Origin: Erythrophleum ivorense | Taxonomy: Eukaryota > Streptophyta > Magnoliopsida > Fabales > Fabaceae | NCBI GenBank assembly: GCA_026724425.1 | Contig: JAIUCV010000276.1 | Coordinates: forward strand, 496,001 to 560,000 | Direction of reading: 5' to 3' | Length of the DNA: 64,000 bases | Shown: positions 12,596 to 26,600 of the stretch, one piece after another | Numbering within the stretch: position 1 is the first letter of the stretch | Layout: every line of letters begins with the position of its first letter | The notes under the pieces: model-generated | What the model saw: the letters and a program-made list of their open reading frames with translations, nothing else | What the model was told of the DNA's origin: nothing | The model's database searches: none | Made by a program: the position numbers and the translations under genes

Positions 12596-12960
12596 ATGAA
12601 GGCTAAGAAAGAATTTAAAAAGAGAGGCAAGCATAGTGAAAGGAACCTTGACATGGCTAAGGACAAATATTATGTTTGTCAGAAGATGAGTTACTTTGCT
12701 TATGATTGCACTATGCAAAATAAAGAAGTATCATGCAATAAATTTTTACATTTTATGTATGTTTCTAATACTATGTTAATGAATGAATTTTATCCTTTAT
12801 AGATTGTAAACTCAGGAGCTACAAATCATGTAGCCAAAGATTATGGATCCTTCATAAAATACCATTGGCTGGCTTTTAAAAACAAATGGTCATATGTAGG
12901 AAATGGTGCAAGCATAGAAGTCAAAGGGATTAGAACATGCATATTGGTTTTGCATAATAG
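12596..12960 (+). pseudogene. copia gag C-terminus and protease, broken
   Basis: The first open stretch (12596-12802) is lysine-rich and carries a decayed CCHC knuckle, YYVCQKMSYFAYDC, in which the first cysteine is tyrosine. A TAG stop stands where a tryptophan codon precedes the protease core. The protease motif then reads IVNSGATNHVAKDYGSF, the plant copia pattern WIVDSGATSHM with the active aspartate changed to asparagine. Both the zinc knuckle and the protease therefore look inactive. Confidence 0.75.
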
Positions 12961-13179
12961 AAAAAAACCCTTATCCTATATGATGCTCTATATGATCTAG
13001 AAATTTGACATAATTTAGTTTCTATAATTTATCTTCTTAAATTACATTTTAATTCCAATTTCCATGATAACTTAGTACATATTTGTAATGGGACAACATA
13101 GTATGGTTCAAGTTTTCTTTCTAATGGTGTATAAACATGATTGCTTTACTATGTCTTCAGTTTCCAATTCAACTTTGGA

Positions 13180-13900
13180 TATGAATATTTTGTATGCTAG
13201 GTTAGGCCATATAAACCAAGAACAAATGAGTAAACCAGCAAAAGAATGAATGGTAGGATAAATTTCTAGTTTATAAATATTCTTGTATGAACATTGTTTA
13301 GTGGGTAAAGCAACTATAAAACCATTTAGAAAAAGAACTAAGGTTGAATATCCATTACAACTAATCCATTCTGATATATGCAATCCAATGAATATGAGAG
13401 TGAGACATGAAGCATGGTATTTTATTGCATTTATTGATGACTATTCACGATATAATTAAGTCTATTTGATCTCCTCTAAGGTGAAAGTAGTTGAATGTTT
13501 TAGATGTTATATGAATATGGTTGAGAATCAAATGGACAGGAAATTAAAGCCTTAAGAATCGACTATGGATATAAATACTTGATTGAACAATTCAAATAAC
13601 TCTGTGTGTGAGAAAGGATTATTAATTAATGATTACTGGCACTTCATAAAAAAATGAAATTGCTAAAAGAAAGTATGAGATATAACTAGAAATGGTTAAG
13701 TTAATGGTAGTTTAAATAAACTTATCCATTTCCTACTGGGATGATGCATTATTAACCATTGCTTTCGTACTTAACTAAGTGCCTTTTAAGTTAGTTACTT
13801 CTACACCTTATGAATTGTGGATGAATCATAAACTGAACTTAAGCATTTTAAGACCATGGGAGTTAGCTGCTTATAACCATGAAACTTTTTATAAATATGA
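13180..13900 (+). pseudogene. copia integrase, broken
   Basis: In interrupted frames this reads ARLGHINQEQMSKPAKE, then LYEHCLVGKATIKPF (the HHCC zinc region) and YPLQLIHSDICNPM and FIAFIDDYSRY (catalytic core). In-frame stops at positions normally occupied by W, Q or R mark it as decayed. Confidence 0.75.
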
Positions 13901-14389
13901 AAAATTAGGCCCAAGGGGTAAGAAATATATCTTTATCAAGTACTAAAAATAATCAAGGGGTTACATCTTCATTGGTAAAAATAAAGATAAAAGTGTAACT
14001 AAAATCGAGTAAAGAGACAACACATTTTTAAAGAATGAATTTCCAAGTGGGAGAGAGAGTGGTAGAAATACATCTCTCTATGAAAGACATGATTAGGAAA
14101 GCAAGGAATAAAAAATTGTACCTCAACCTATTGATATAAAAGGGAACCTTGCGGTACCAAATAACAACTTTGTCAAAGTGAAAATATTGCACAAGTAACC
14201 CTATTACATAAGACTAAAGTGGGCCCAAATGTCCTTTTTAGATTAAAGGGATATAATTATAATTACCCCCTAAGATTATGAAAAGCCAAATACAATTGAA
14301 AAGGTTGTATCATGTCTTGTTATTGAAAAATAGAAAAAAAAAAAGAAAAAAAAACCAATGGAAGAAGAAATGGATTCTATAAGGACAAA

Positions 14390-15060
14390 CCATATTTAGG
14401 ACTTAGTTGGTTAACCATCTAGCTGAAAAGGCAATTGGGAACAAATGGGTTCTCAAGATACCAAGGAAAGCAGATGGGTCTATTGAAAGATATAAGGCTC
14501 GCTTAGTTGTTAAGGAGTATACATAGTAAGAAGGTATAGATGATGAAAATACTTTTTCACTTGTTATACATTTTAATTCAATTAGACTAATTCTAATTGT
14601 AGTTGCAAATTTAGACTTGAAAACTACATCAAATGGATATAAAAACTACATTCATAAATGGAGAACTAGATTAAAAAAATCTATATGGAACAACCATTAA
14701 CTTTCATACAGAAAGAAGTGGAGCAAAAAGTTTGTAAGCTTTAAAGATCCATTTATAGAATGAAATAATCATCTAAACAGTGGTATTTAAGATTTTATCA
14801 AATAGTAATCTTGAATGAATTTCAACTAATTAATAAAAATCATTGTGTTTACATTAAGTAGTTTGAAAGAAATGTTGTAGTATTATTTCTTTATATGGAT
14901 GATATACTATTAGCCAGGAATAGTTTAGATTCAATTCTAATAATTAAAAAATGGCTATCCTTAAATTTTGAAATAAAAGATATGGATGAACTGGAGTATA
15001 TCTTTGGAGTTAAATATAAAGGAATCACTTGAAAAAACTAATTTCTTTTTCACTAGAGAA
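14390..15060 (+). pseudogene. copia reverse transcriptase, broken
   Basis: Reads AIGNKWVLKIPRKADGSIER and RYKARLVVKGYT, then after frameshifts VVVLFLYMDDILLARNSLDS near 14876-14930 and LSLNFEIKDMDELEYIFGV near 14965. YMDD is the polymerase active site and is intact. Several stops and frame changes upstream disable the gene. Confidence 0.8.
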
Positions 15061-15189
15061 TTATATTAAAAAAATTTCTTAAGCAATTCAACTTGAAAGA
15101 TTGCAAATCTATGAATATCCATATAGCAAAAGGCAAAAGTCTAAATCGTGAAATATGTTCTTAGATTAAATCTAAAAATAAAATTATGG

Positions 15190-15742
15190 AAAAATTCTTT
15201 TACCCTAACACTATTGATAATTTGATGTATGAAATAATATGTAGAAGGGTGGATATTTCTTATGCGATTGGTCTTTTAAGCCAATACTACTCAAATTCAA
15301 GTTAAAAGCATTAGAAAGGTATTAAGAGAATCCTAAGATATTTGAAGGGTAACTTACTACGTGTTATGTTATAAAGGAAATGTTTTACATTTGATAGAAC
15401 ACTTTAATGTAGATTAGGGCAGAGATCTAGATCTGGATACATGTTATTGTTGAGCAATAAAGCTATATCATGGAGCAACAAGAAGTAGACATGGATTGCA
15501 TTATCTACCATGAAACATAGTTCGTAGCATGTTTTACAGTAGGACAAGAGGTTATATGGTTGAAAAGATTCATAGAACACCTAGGGATCACTAGTGTGAC
15601 ATTAAGTTTGATATTAGTGAATTGTGATAGTCAAGTAGCAATATCCTATACCAAAAACCCTAAGTATTATAGTAAAATAAAACATATAGGCCTAAAATAT
15701 TACTTTACTAAAAAAGAAATAGAACAAAAAATTATTATTTAA
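15190..15742 (+). pseudogene. copia RNase H, broken
   Basis: Begins LMYEIICRRVDISYAIGLLS, continues through RILRYLKGN and ends in an open stretch at 15560-15742 with VNCDSQVAISYTKNPKYYSK and KHIGLKYYFTKKEIEQ. These match the copia CDNQSAIALSKNP and HTKHIDIRYHFIRE region. The frame is shifted at least twice. Confidence 0.75.
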
Positions 15743-15760
15743 TATATAAAATCTCTTGCT

Positions 15761-16464
15761 TTACATAGAATATAAAGTAGCACACTGTATGTAATATCTA
15801 ATTAGTAAATAAATAAATGTGTTTATTTCATTCTTAATAGAGTGCCATAATTATATATGACATATGTGCAATGCAATAGTATATCATATAGGTTAATGAA
15901 GTTGGCTCTTTCATGCAAGCAAACACCTTTGGTGTTTCTAAGTAGTTAACAAAGATGAGGCATTTATGTTTATTATGTGAGATAGCAAAAGCACCAATAT
16001 GATAAACGAAGAACACAAAATATAGATATGTTGCCTTGACAAAAAGAAAAGAGGTCGAGATGAGATCTTAAAATATAATTATATAGATTGAATTATGGAA
16101 TCTTACTATCCATAGTACTTGTCGTCATATATGAATTCTTTTCTAGAAAGCCATGGTAAGCAAGTAGAATGCTAGAATTAATGGACACTATATTTGTCTA
16201 TACTAAAATTTGTCTAGTGTTAATAAACAAATCAAATTGACATATTGTTTTATAAGAAAAAAGAAATACTATGGCATGTAATTCATACTACATGTGCTAT
16301 GAACCCATGTTTTGTTATTATGAGAGTCCTAAAAGGGAACAAATTCTTTCATTGGTGCCTTTATTATGACTTTAACAATATTATAATGAATGGAGGATCC
16401 CATTGAAGGCAAGAACCTTTTGGGAGTTACCAAGGGAGATTATGTATGAAAGCTCAAGATCTTC
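15761..16464. other. No gene seen between copia remnant and solo LTR
   Basis: AT-rich DNA without readable exons. It may include the decayed right LTR of the copia element, but no matching left copy could be identified. It ends in TCTTC, the left duplication of the next solo LTR. Confidence 0.4.
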
Positions 16465-19400
16465 TGTCATACCATTCCATAGTACCTACAAATTATAATA
16501 TCTAAACCTTTAGCAGTGAAAATTATGGTTGTTAAAAGTGTCAATCGGTTTCATAGTACTTATACATGCATTTTTATCATTTCATCTCATAAATTCATAT
16601 ATAACCAATTTGCTACAATCAAGTTGACATATAAATAAGAACTAAATCCATAGAACGAGCCATTTGAACAATTTGGCCTTAGAACATCTATTTATGGCCA
16701 AACTTTAAAAATCTATAACTTGAGTTACACAACTCCAATTAACACAAATTAGACGTTTTTGGAAAGCTTATGATATGAACTTTTTACTTAAAATCTTTAA
16801 GTCAAAATGAATCAATTTGGTCCCTCAAAAGGCATGAAACCCAAGAACAGTGCAGAGTAAATTCTAACTGCATAATTCAAATTTTTTGTATCAAATTGAA
16901 AATTTTATGAAATGTTTTACAGAGCTCTAAAAAATGAAAACTTTGACTTGTTAGAAAGCTCTATATGTCCTATAATTGGTTGCTAAATTGCAACCTCAAA
17001 CTATATCATTTAGGCTGGTTAGGGTAAAAAGACATTTTATAACTTAAATAATTCAAATTTTGGTACCAAATGGTACCAAATGAATTCTAAAATGCTATTT
17101 TTCATTTTAAATTTCAATCTACAAATGCATCATATAGTCCATCATATCAAATTTACCATGCAACTAAAATTTACCATTCCACATGCAAGAACACACATAT
17201 ATTAAGAAACCCAAGATACCAATTCACATTATAACAAGCCTTACAAGCCTCAAATGGTCTCTATAGCATAGTCTAGTGCTCTTAAATATGTTTGCATTTT
17301 CATATATCAAAATATATGATTATATATTTATATATACAATAATATTTCCTAGACTAATTCCATTGTCAAAAGTGATACCTCTAGGTCCTTTGCTCGTCAG
17401 TTTTTCTTCCTTAAGTTTCACTTGAACATAGTTAATAGAGATAAGGGAGAGCGAGATTCAAAAAATCCTAGTAGCTAATCCAACATTCAAACACATATAT
17501 GGTTTACTCAAGTATATGGAAGCAAATATGCATGTTGTACAATTATAGCCAAACCATAATTCATGCCTTAAAGATCTCATGGCTTACATAAGAGCAAATC
17601 TATGCTTTAAGGACTTTTAGCCTAGCCTCACTCAACTTCTAAGGATTTTTGGTTTAACTTCACCCATATTTAAGGACTTTTAGCTTAGTTTTACCCAAAT
17701 TTGGAGACTTTTAACCTAGCCTCACTCATATTTAGGACTTCTGGTCTAACCTCACACATTTTCAAGAGACTTTTGGTATAATCTAACCCATCAAAGAGTA
17801 AATCCAATTTTATATACAAATGGATGTCATGCAATTACATATTATACTTAAACAATCAAAAATTTACATATACTGCAACAACACATACATGCAACCAAAA
17901 AACGCAAGCAAACCAACTACACATTTATAAGAAAGAATGAAAAGCTACCTTGACACACAAATCCCAATTAGTTTCCCTTAATCTCTTCCCTTGGTTCCAC
18001 AAGCTTACACCCACACTTGGTTGTGAATTTACTTATTTGGCCTTGACATAACAAATGAAGTATAAAATCATAAATGAAACCATATTTATACTCTTGTTAG
18101 CCCTATATATGCAATCTAGCATTTTAGGTATAGTTTGTGACCTTTTTAAATGGCTTAAGAAGCCACTTTTGGAATTTAACCTCTAGGTCTAGAATTCTCA
18201 CCATATATGATCTACAAAATTTCTATGAAACTCATTAGAGTCATAAAAAATATGATTAAACCCCTCTAGAACCATATGGTCTATTTAGGCATTCTTAAAC
18301 CTTAATTTTTCACTTTCAAAATTAGAGCTTCTAAATTCATTCCACTGGATCTATTAGTGTTTATAGTTTATATCTAGGCCACTTATAATCTTGGAATTAA
18401 TAAAACAACTCCCTAGGTATCCATTTCAGGTCTTGGCCAAGACATCTACTATGGATGGCTTCCATAGAGTTTTGTTCGCAACTTAGGGAATTTGTTAGTT
18501 TTAGGATCTCCATGATTCATTTCTCATTCAATTATAATATTAGAGATCTTAATTAACTCTCTTAAAGTTTTAAATCTCTCAAAGACCAATCCAAACCCTA
18601 AGTGAGCCTTATAGCATTCTAATGGTTCTTTATTAATCTTAATTGCATATTCTTGTTCTTCATCCTCTTAAACCCTTAGTTTCACCATGGATTCATCAAG
18701 CTTAAGCCTCCTCCTCTTCTCCTTTCTCTTGGCTGAAACTAGGATAGCTAAGGTTCCAAGTTTACATAAATTCTCCTAGCCTAAATCATATGTCAATTGG
18801 AAGTACTCTTGATGGAGAATATTTTGGTGCAATTGGTGTCCTTAAAGGGGTTTCTTCATCCAAGAGTCTAACCACAAAACTCACTGTTTTAGGAAACCAA
18901 AACCACTAAGAAAAAGAGTAAGAAAATATTTATAATAACTTCATAAGCAAATCTAGCATGTCTGCTTACCCCTAGGTGACTTTCTTTCCTTTGCTTTCCT
19001 TCTTCTTTGTCACACCTCCAAGAGAGCTCCGATGGCTACCTTAGTTAGCCAAAATGAAGAAGAAAGAGTGAGGCATGCTATTTATATGAAGGAATTAGGG
19101 TTTTATAATTTTTAAAAACTTTAATTTTACCTTTACACTTTAATTTCATTGTTTGAGCTCATTTTTTCATATTCCCTAATAAAATTCAGGCTTTACTATT
19201 TTAAAAATATTTATTTTAAGGTTACAAGAACTTAAACAATCGAAAAAAGTTCAATTAAAGTTACAGTCAACTAAAACCCTAAACCATACACCATCAGGAA
19301 TTTAATCAAAACAACATCATTTGGTTATTCTAATATCCTTATTTCATCATATTATGATGAGCGATATTTATTTTTTAAACCAATTCTCATATTTTCAAAA

Positions 19401-19538
19401 TCTTTGAATTTTTCGTTGGTTAGGCCTGTATCAGTTCCTTTTAATTCTAACTAGCCTTTCCTAATCTTGTGACCCTTTTTTAATTAATCCATTCCATTCT
19501 TTAGGACTATATTGGTTTATAAAATATAAGATATTACA
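16465..19538 (-). mobile_element. Complete solo LTR, 3074 bases, TSD TCTTC
   Basis: Read on the minus strand it begins TGTAATATC at 19538 and ends CTATGGAATGGTATGACA at 16465. TCTTC stands on both sides (16460-16464 and 19539-19543). It matches the other large LTRs in order: the block near 18330-18490 ('aactccctaggtatcc', 'ggccaagaca') corresponds to 25620-25760 and, reversed, to 1900-2060. It carries a 33-base array at 17608-17795. There is no interior region, so it is a solo LTR. Confidence 0.87.
17608..17795 (-). repeat. ~33-base tandem array in solo LTR
   Basis: About six units with the plus-strand core AAGGACTTTTAGCCTAGCCTC, the reverse of the AAAAGTCC array seen in the plus-strand copies. 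Confidence 0.75.
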
Positions 19539-22012
19539 TCTTCCATCTTTTTGCCATTCTAAAGCCTCTAGACCTCTTCTAAGAAGATTTAAATGCTCTA
19601 AAACGTCTCTCTTTTTGTCATCTTTTAGAAATGCCTAAAAGTCCTTTACTTATAGTCCAACTTAGATCTAAAAACTAGTCTTCACATTTTTTCCTTATTG
19701 GTCATGGCGCCCTGCTCTTTGAAAAATGTACTAGTTATACACAAGGGTGTACAATGGGATGAAATGTTGATTGTGGCTTGCCTATCTTTTAACCTTTTAA
19801 GATGAATTGATTTGCAAATTAAGGCCCATATCTCTTTAGAATTCACTTTTTAACATTGGGACTCTTGTTTATAATTTTTAACTTGCAAAATTACAAAACT
19901 TAACTAAGAACTAATTAAAAATAATTAACAAAAATATTCACCAAAAAAAATATAATTAACAAAACGTAGAAACTATTGAAACACATTAAGTTATCATATA
20001 CCAAAATGAAGTAAAAGTTAAACTTTGTAACTTAAAACTACACCAATTAACACCAAAAGCTTAGCCACTCAAATCTTTTCCATTAATTAACATTGTCAAT
20101 ATAAGTAAGGCCTCAAATTAGGGTTTTATGCCAAAATTCTCCTATTTACACTTAGTTCCTTTTAAATACAAATCAACTTCAAAATAGGCATAAAATAGAA
20201 AAAATATTTTGAAAAAACCTATTAATTTCCTATAAATTAACTTCAAATCAAGTATCACAAAAGAGAAAACATCCTTCTACTCCTCAGGGATCTTGTTCAT
20301 TGATTTACCGAATACTTCACCTCAACCTTCGAGAGAAGTGAAAAGGTTAAGGTGAAGTAGCACCATCCATTGGTCAAATGAAAGAGAAATACAAAATTGA
20401 ACAACTAAGGAAAATGTTTAACACTAGCTAAAATATTGATGTAGCAAAAGCCTAAATCTTTCCTAAAGGCTAGAACAAAGAGTTTGGGAGAATGAAGGTT
20501 ATAATAATGAAGAATCATTAACACTAGTTTTGCAATAGGAAATTAAAAAATGAAGTAGTGTAATAGGCATAGCTACAAAATGAGAATTCTTTAGGAAAGT
20601 TATGGTGAGTGCATTTTCCACTTGAGATGACCACTCTAACACAATTTAAGAGGTGTAGTGCTCTTACGGGTTTGTCAGCATAAGTAGCCATATACTTCTT
20701 ACTCAATGGGATTTGAACTCTTTCCATTACTTTCCGCAATTATGGTAGGATTTAATGTAGTAATGTTGTTAATAACTGTAATTGTCCCTATAATAGTGGA
20801 TAGAGGAATGGAAATCATAGGAACCTATCAACCAATCTCCTTTAATGTCACATTAGTGACTCACTCTAGTTTGCCCAAAGGTGTTGAAGAAGACAATTCT
20901 TTGATAGTAGACATTGTTCAAGAAAGCAATGATAGAAAGAAAAGAAAATGTTGAAGGTTTAAGAATCTATCAAAATTAAAAGAAACCTAAAGAGCAAATT
21001 CAAAAAGTATACTATTTGCCTCTATAAGTAAGCCTTAAATCATTGTGAAAAATTAACTACTTTTAGCTCCTATATACAAAAAATAGTGAAGGCTCAAGGT
21101 TAAAAATGGAACTACGTGATGTAGGCCAAAGGGATTAAGGAAGGCAAAAATAGATATACACTAAAATCATAAAAACTCCATGTAAACATGAGTAATTACC
21201 ACAAACAAGAAATTGACGCATGTCTAACCATGACATGCTAAGGTGTAATGGGCTTAACTGTCTATACAAACTAGTCTCATGAAAGAAATAAGGCCCATAA
21301 CCCTTTAAGGCTTAGAAGAGCAAAGTCATTACTCCATCACAAGCTCTCCAATGAAAAGGAAAAAAAATGAAAACAGAATAGCAAGATAAAATTACTAAGT
21401 TAGCTACCTATCATTACTGCTAAGAAGGGTAATGCCATTTGCCATACTTTTTGTAGTTTGACTATTAGTAACCTCGCATTACTATTAAGATGGGTAATGT
21501 CATTTGGCATACATTTAAGTTTTTGCTAGCCATGTTTGGCCTCACATCTTTCCAAATGCTATGTTATACATGATTTTGCTCATAGAAATAATGAGTAAAT
21601 TCATAAAAGGTGTTCTAGTATGCAGAAAAGCAACAAGGAAATGAAAATAAAGGAGACTCATACAGTTAGAGAAATAAAAGAAAACATACTTAACGAAGAG
21701 AGCTAAAATTAACAACTTTATTCACATCTCATTTTTTACAATTCATGTTTCATTCTCGCTAAGGCAATAGTACATGACACTATGTCCTTTACACTACAAG
21801 ATAGCCTTAAAATTATACAAACTTTAGCTCACTAGGTAGCACTATGCATTAAGGTAGGCCTAAGATTTTTTAGCTTCAAAACTTGCCCTCATCTTAGTCA
21901 TATTACCAATTTAAGGTGCACTTCCGCTTGTCGTGGCTTCCATATTTCCTATGCTTGCACTAGTGTTATAATGCTTAATGGAAGTGCCAACAATGCCTTC
22001 AGGTTGTCACCC
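19539..22012. other. AT-rich DNA, no gene recognised
   Basis: Short open frames on both strands around 20524-20954 overlap each other and match no family I know. No splice-consistent exon chain or pol motif could be assembled. Confidence 0.4.
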
Positions 22013-22640
22013 CTATTCTTGCACCTTTCTGTGCAACTTATTTGTCTTGTGAGAAAGCCTCTTACAAGTTTTAGAGTACGAAGTGGCCTTACCTTCAACC
22101 TTGGCCAACTCTTTCTTTAGTTTTTCAACATCATCTTTGAAAGCTTTCTCCTTTTCTTCATTGTTTGTATAAAGGCCATGGTGAATTGCCAAAGGTTTTG
22201 TCAATTGTTGTTAAAGTTAAGTCCTCCTTGTTGCCACCATTAAAAATCAATGCTTTGCCTTTCTATGGTTGCACGTAAGCTTTTTTAAGCATTTGGTATC
22301 CCATTATATTGGCAACCTTTCTTTGAAAGTTGAACACTAAAGAAATAATAGCTAGATTAAGACCTTTAAAAAGATGCAAGTCCTTTTGAACAACAATTTC
22401 ATCATTACAAACCATCAAATCTTTACCATTATGGCTTCAGTTACGTCGTATATAAGAGATTTCCTTATTCTGTAAGTCAACATCAGCAGTAAGACTACTA
22501 CTAAAAGCATTTCGTGATGACCTTGCTGTCATAACGATAGTTGAGCCAGAGGCATTATAAAGATTAGTTGCCATGACTAGACTACAAGGATTGACATATG
22601 ACCTAGTATATCCAATCATGAAATGCTACCATGATCTTGC
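22013..22640 (-). pseudogene. Coiled-coil ORF remnant of unknown family
   Basis: Two minus-strand pieces. The upstream one (22437-22619) is Ser/Thr-rich. The downstream one (22013-22204) is lysine- and glutamate-rich (EEKEKAFKDDVEKLKKELAK) with heptad-like spacing, as in a coiled coil. Between them a shifted frame reads VFNFQRKVANIMGYQMLKKA. Frame changes suggest one decayed longer reading frame. It could be a transposon-derived gag-like or capsid-like protein, but I do not recognise it. Confidence 0.25.
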
Positions 22641-23636
22641 TTAGTGTTACATGAAGTTACAAGACATAACAATTAGCTAAAATGAAAGTAACCTGCAATA
22701 AGGGAAATTGTAATGGGACTTATGAACATAAACCTTCGACACCTAGGCCAAAGTTATAACCTTGGTATGTAACAATACTAAGTTTGAACTTATAAAAATT
22801 AATGGGGGTACCCTTAGCCTAACATTCTAGGTAAAGTACAAGAAGTGCTCGGGAGCATTCCCCAAGTAAACTATTGGATACTTGGGATTATACTAACTAG
22901 TCTTTTCAATGCACTTTTAAGAAAATGGAAAAATGGCATTAAAGCTCAAGTCCTAAAGCATACAAGTATAGGCCAACCACGCTATTGATGACACACAATT
23001 AGTACAAAATAAAATGTAATGAGATCAGTATGTTATGATAAAAGACCCCTAATGGATGAATACTTAGTTGCAATAAAGAAGTGATTGAATAAAACATTGG
23101 ATGGCTCAACCTCAACTAATTTGCATAACACAAGGAAAAGAAAAGATAATCCTTACCTTATTAGGAATCAATTTACCTAAGGAAATACTTAGGGCAATGA
23201 TAATATCACATAACTTATGGTTTAAAGGAAATTAGAGACCACCTTTAAAAAATTCCTTGAAAACTCCAACCTTGGTGCCATCATCCTTGATTTTGAAATA
23301 TTTTGATTTTTAAATAGAAAAATTGAGGCAATATTCATTGTAATATAATAGTCATGCAACAGTTGTAGCTAGTCTAAATTAGTAAGCCTACTTTTAAGGG
23401 TCACTTGGGAGCTTTAACAAAAAATTTCATTTTATCTTTCCTTTTGGATTTACACATGGAAGCATAAATGGAGGAATCATAAAGTTAGAGAAGCATAAAA
23501 ATGAAAAGGTAAGTATGTGAAAGGAGAAAAGGAGTACAAAGTAAACAAAAAAAATAAAGAAGATGGATAGAAGGATGGTAACCCAAAAAAAAAAACATTA
23601 GAAAAAATTATTAAAAGTAACTAAACCCAAAAGTAA
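22641..23636. other. No gene seen
   Basis: AT-rich, purine-rich toward 23500-23630 with A runs. It ends in AGTAA, the left target-site duplication of the next solo LTR. Confidence 0.4.
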
Positions 23637-26600
23637 TGTAATACCATAGGTAGATAGTACGGAAATTATAACACAAAGTGCCTATAGAGTCCATTTTCAC
23701 AAATTCAACACTTTTAGTAGTAGAATTTGCCGACGTTAAATGTCAACTTTATTCAATTTTGATTAAATGGATCATATTACTTTTTCAAACTCATCTTCCA
23801 CCCTTATTACACTCAATCATACAAAAACATCACAAAATGGAGCATGGAATTTGGATTTGGAGCATACAAACCAAGACTAACTAATTTCATAAGTTTCTAT
23901 GGCATTTCATATTTTGTCATAAACTTTAGAAATTCATAACTTGAGTTAAAAAATTCCAAATCATGTAACCTTAGACTCTTTGGAAATCTTAGGACATCAT
24001 CTAACCACTGCAAAAATTTTAGATCAAAACAATATCATTTGGCCCACAAAATTGCAATAAAATAGTAGTTGGGTCAGGATTTTAGATTAGTGCATACCTG
24101 AAAATTTTAAAATTCATATCTCACTCTACAAAGCTCTAAATTAAGTGATTACTATGGTTATAGAAAACTTATAATGTTAACTATATACTTATAAAATTTC
24201 TTGAGTATTGGGCTTCATTTGGCCCCTTAAATTTACCAAAAACTAGATTGACCAAATGAATTGTGCACCGATAATTTTTACAAATTTCAGACAACTTTGA
24301 AAAATCATAATAAATTCTATAAAACTCTAAAAAAAATTTTCTTTAACTTTATGAAAAACTCTAGATGAGATCTAGAATTCTATCAAATTTTATGCTAGAA
24401 TTCATCCATTTGTTTTGGTTTTCGTTTAGGGTAAAATTATGGTCAAATTTGGTACCAAGGTAGCATTAAATGGTCTAAAATGACTTGCTACAAGAACCAT
24501 AACCATTTGAAAATGTCCAAAGCTCAAACACAATATCTAGAAGCATCACAACAGGTCCAAATTATTATGGAATTTAAATCCACCATGCCACTTGTTCATA
24601 TACACATGCATAACATTTCTCAAGAATGTCAAAAATTCATATTCTCATACGTTTGGCTTCATATTCATTACATACATCATATTCATATACTTTTACACAT
24701 GCTCAAATGTTCACATATCATAAATAACTTATAGATGCATACTTTGACATCAACTTACATCAAAAGCTAATCTATTATCAAAGTAACACAAGTATGCATC
24801 ACAAATTTCCAAGAACCAATCATAAACATATTTTAAAGTTATATAAGCATGTCAAGATCAAAATCAAGCTCTAAAAATTTTTGGTTTAGTTTCACCCTAT
24901 TATTTGAGACTTTTGGATTAATTTCACTCACTTTCTAGGGACTTTTGACTTAGTCTTGCTCATTTTTGAGCTTTTTGGCATTGTCTCACATATTTTTAAG
25001 GACTTTTAGTTTCATTTCGCCTATTCTAAGGGACTTTTGGTATAACCTTACCATTAAGAGCAATTTCTCATTCAAAACACAATTCAAGAAGTATAATGGT
25101 ACCAAAGCAACAAACTAATAGCTAATAGCACATCTCATGATTCAAACATACATACAAACATTCAATGACAATCAAACAACCAAGAAATGCATATAATAAT
25201 GGATGAAGAGCTAACTTGGTTCAAGAGATACAATCTTTTCCTTGATTCCTTTAGGTTTTTGGTTTAGTCTCACGCACACACTTGGAGGAGGCTTAGTTTG
25301 CTTAGCTTAGACACATCAAACAAGATACAAACACATCAATAGAACTATCTCTAGCCCTACATAAAATCTACACAAACTATTTCTAGTTTATGTCATACTT
25401 ATAGTTCCATACAAGGGCATAATGAAGCAACTCATATAATCCATAATCTTGGTTCTAATTTCTCACTTAATCTAAGTCACATGACTCTATTTAAACTCAT
25501 TAGAGTCATTACAAGCTCATTTCAAAGAATTAAACATCAAGTTGCTTCTTTATGTCTAAAAGGAACCTAAACTTCTAACTTTCAAAATATGATTTCTAAA
25601 TTCAAACCAATGGTTCCTTTGATGCCTATTATTCATTTCTAGGTCATTTATATCTTTGGAATCAAAGAAAACTCTCCCTAGGTATGGGATCTCTTTCTTG
25701 GCCGAGATATAGAACATTTGAAGTGTCCATGGGGTTTTGTTAGTTTTTCTAAGGAATTTGCCACTTGTGAAGCTTCCTAAATATCTTGAGAACTCAAACA
25801 TGATCTTTCACCATCTAAATCATCTCTAGAAAGTTTCATAAATCCCTAAGTGCAATCAAAATCCTAATTTTCACACCTTGTTATCTATAGGTTCTTTTTG
25901 AATTCTAATTATTCCATATGATTCCTTAAGTTTCAAAACCTCAATTTCTATCAAGTCTAGATCAAAATTAAACTCCCTACATATGCCTCTAGGTTTGGTC
26001 GAAACATAAACACAAGGAGAAGCCAAGAAGGAGTACTTTCAACCATAGTTTTTTACCTTGTTTCAAAGTTCACGAGATACACTTTCTTAGGCTTCTAAGA
26101 GTTTCTCCAAATCCTCTCTTCCCTCTATTGAACCAGCTACAAAGCAACACCAATTAAGCTACCAAAACCATGAGAACAGAGAGGAGAAAGAGTAGAAGAA
26201 GTTTAATGAAGGAAGAAATATGAAAAAGTAGTAAATTCTTACACTTTTCAAGCTTGTTTCTCTTCTCCTTGCTCCCTCTTCTTGTGCGCCAGTTTGACCT
26301 ACTCTTAGATCTATTTTAGACTAAAGGAAAGTTAGTTATGATGTGTGGGAGAAGCATGATCTATAAGAAGGGAAGGCTTCATTATAATATTTTTCAAAAT
26401 TTCAATTTCATCTCTCATCTTGGTTTTCTCCATTTAGATTTATTTCAATTCCTTTTTGAGAACCGTATTTTCCAACATAAAATTTAGATCCTCTAATTCA
26501 TAAAATATTTTTGATTTTACCTAAATTAAATTTAAAACCTTACTAAACTGTTTAATCAATGTTTTGGTCAACCGATGACCAAAATCACATACTGAAGAAG

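Larger units (their letters stand above)
12430..15760 (+). mobile_element. Ty1/copia retrotransposon remnant, gag to RNase H
   Basis: Plus-strand copia with domains in the usual order and many stops and frameshifts. A gag tail with a damaged zinc knuckle at 12596-12720 is followed by a protease core (IVNSGATNHV, the catalytic D of DSGA now N) near 12803. Integrase follows (GHINQEQ near 13207, HSDICNPM near 13371, FIDDYSRY near 13430). Reverse transcriptase runs from about 14400 (RYKARLVVKGYT, and an intact YMDD motif near 14896), and RNase H ends near 15740. No convincing LTR pair was found at either end. It cannot make a working polyprotein. Confidence 0.85.

Noticed and set aside
17608..17795. 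Tandem array as a CRISPR-like repeat
   Set aside because: Units are degenerate and contiguous without unique spacers, and they lie within a plant LTR.
20524..20954. Overlapping plus and minus frames as a small gene
   Set aside because: No homology recognised, no consistent splice sites, and the strands compete; left unassigned.
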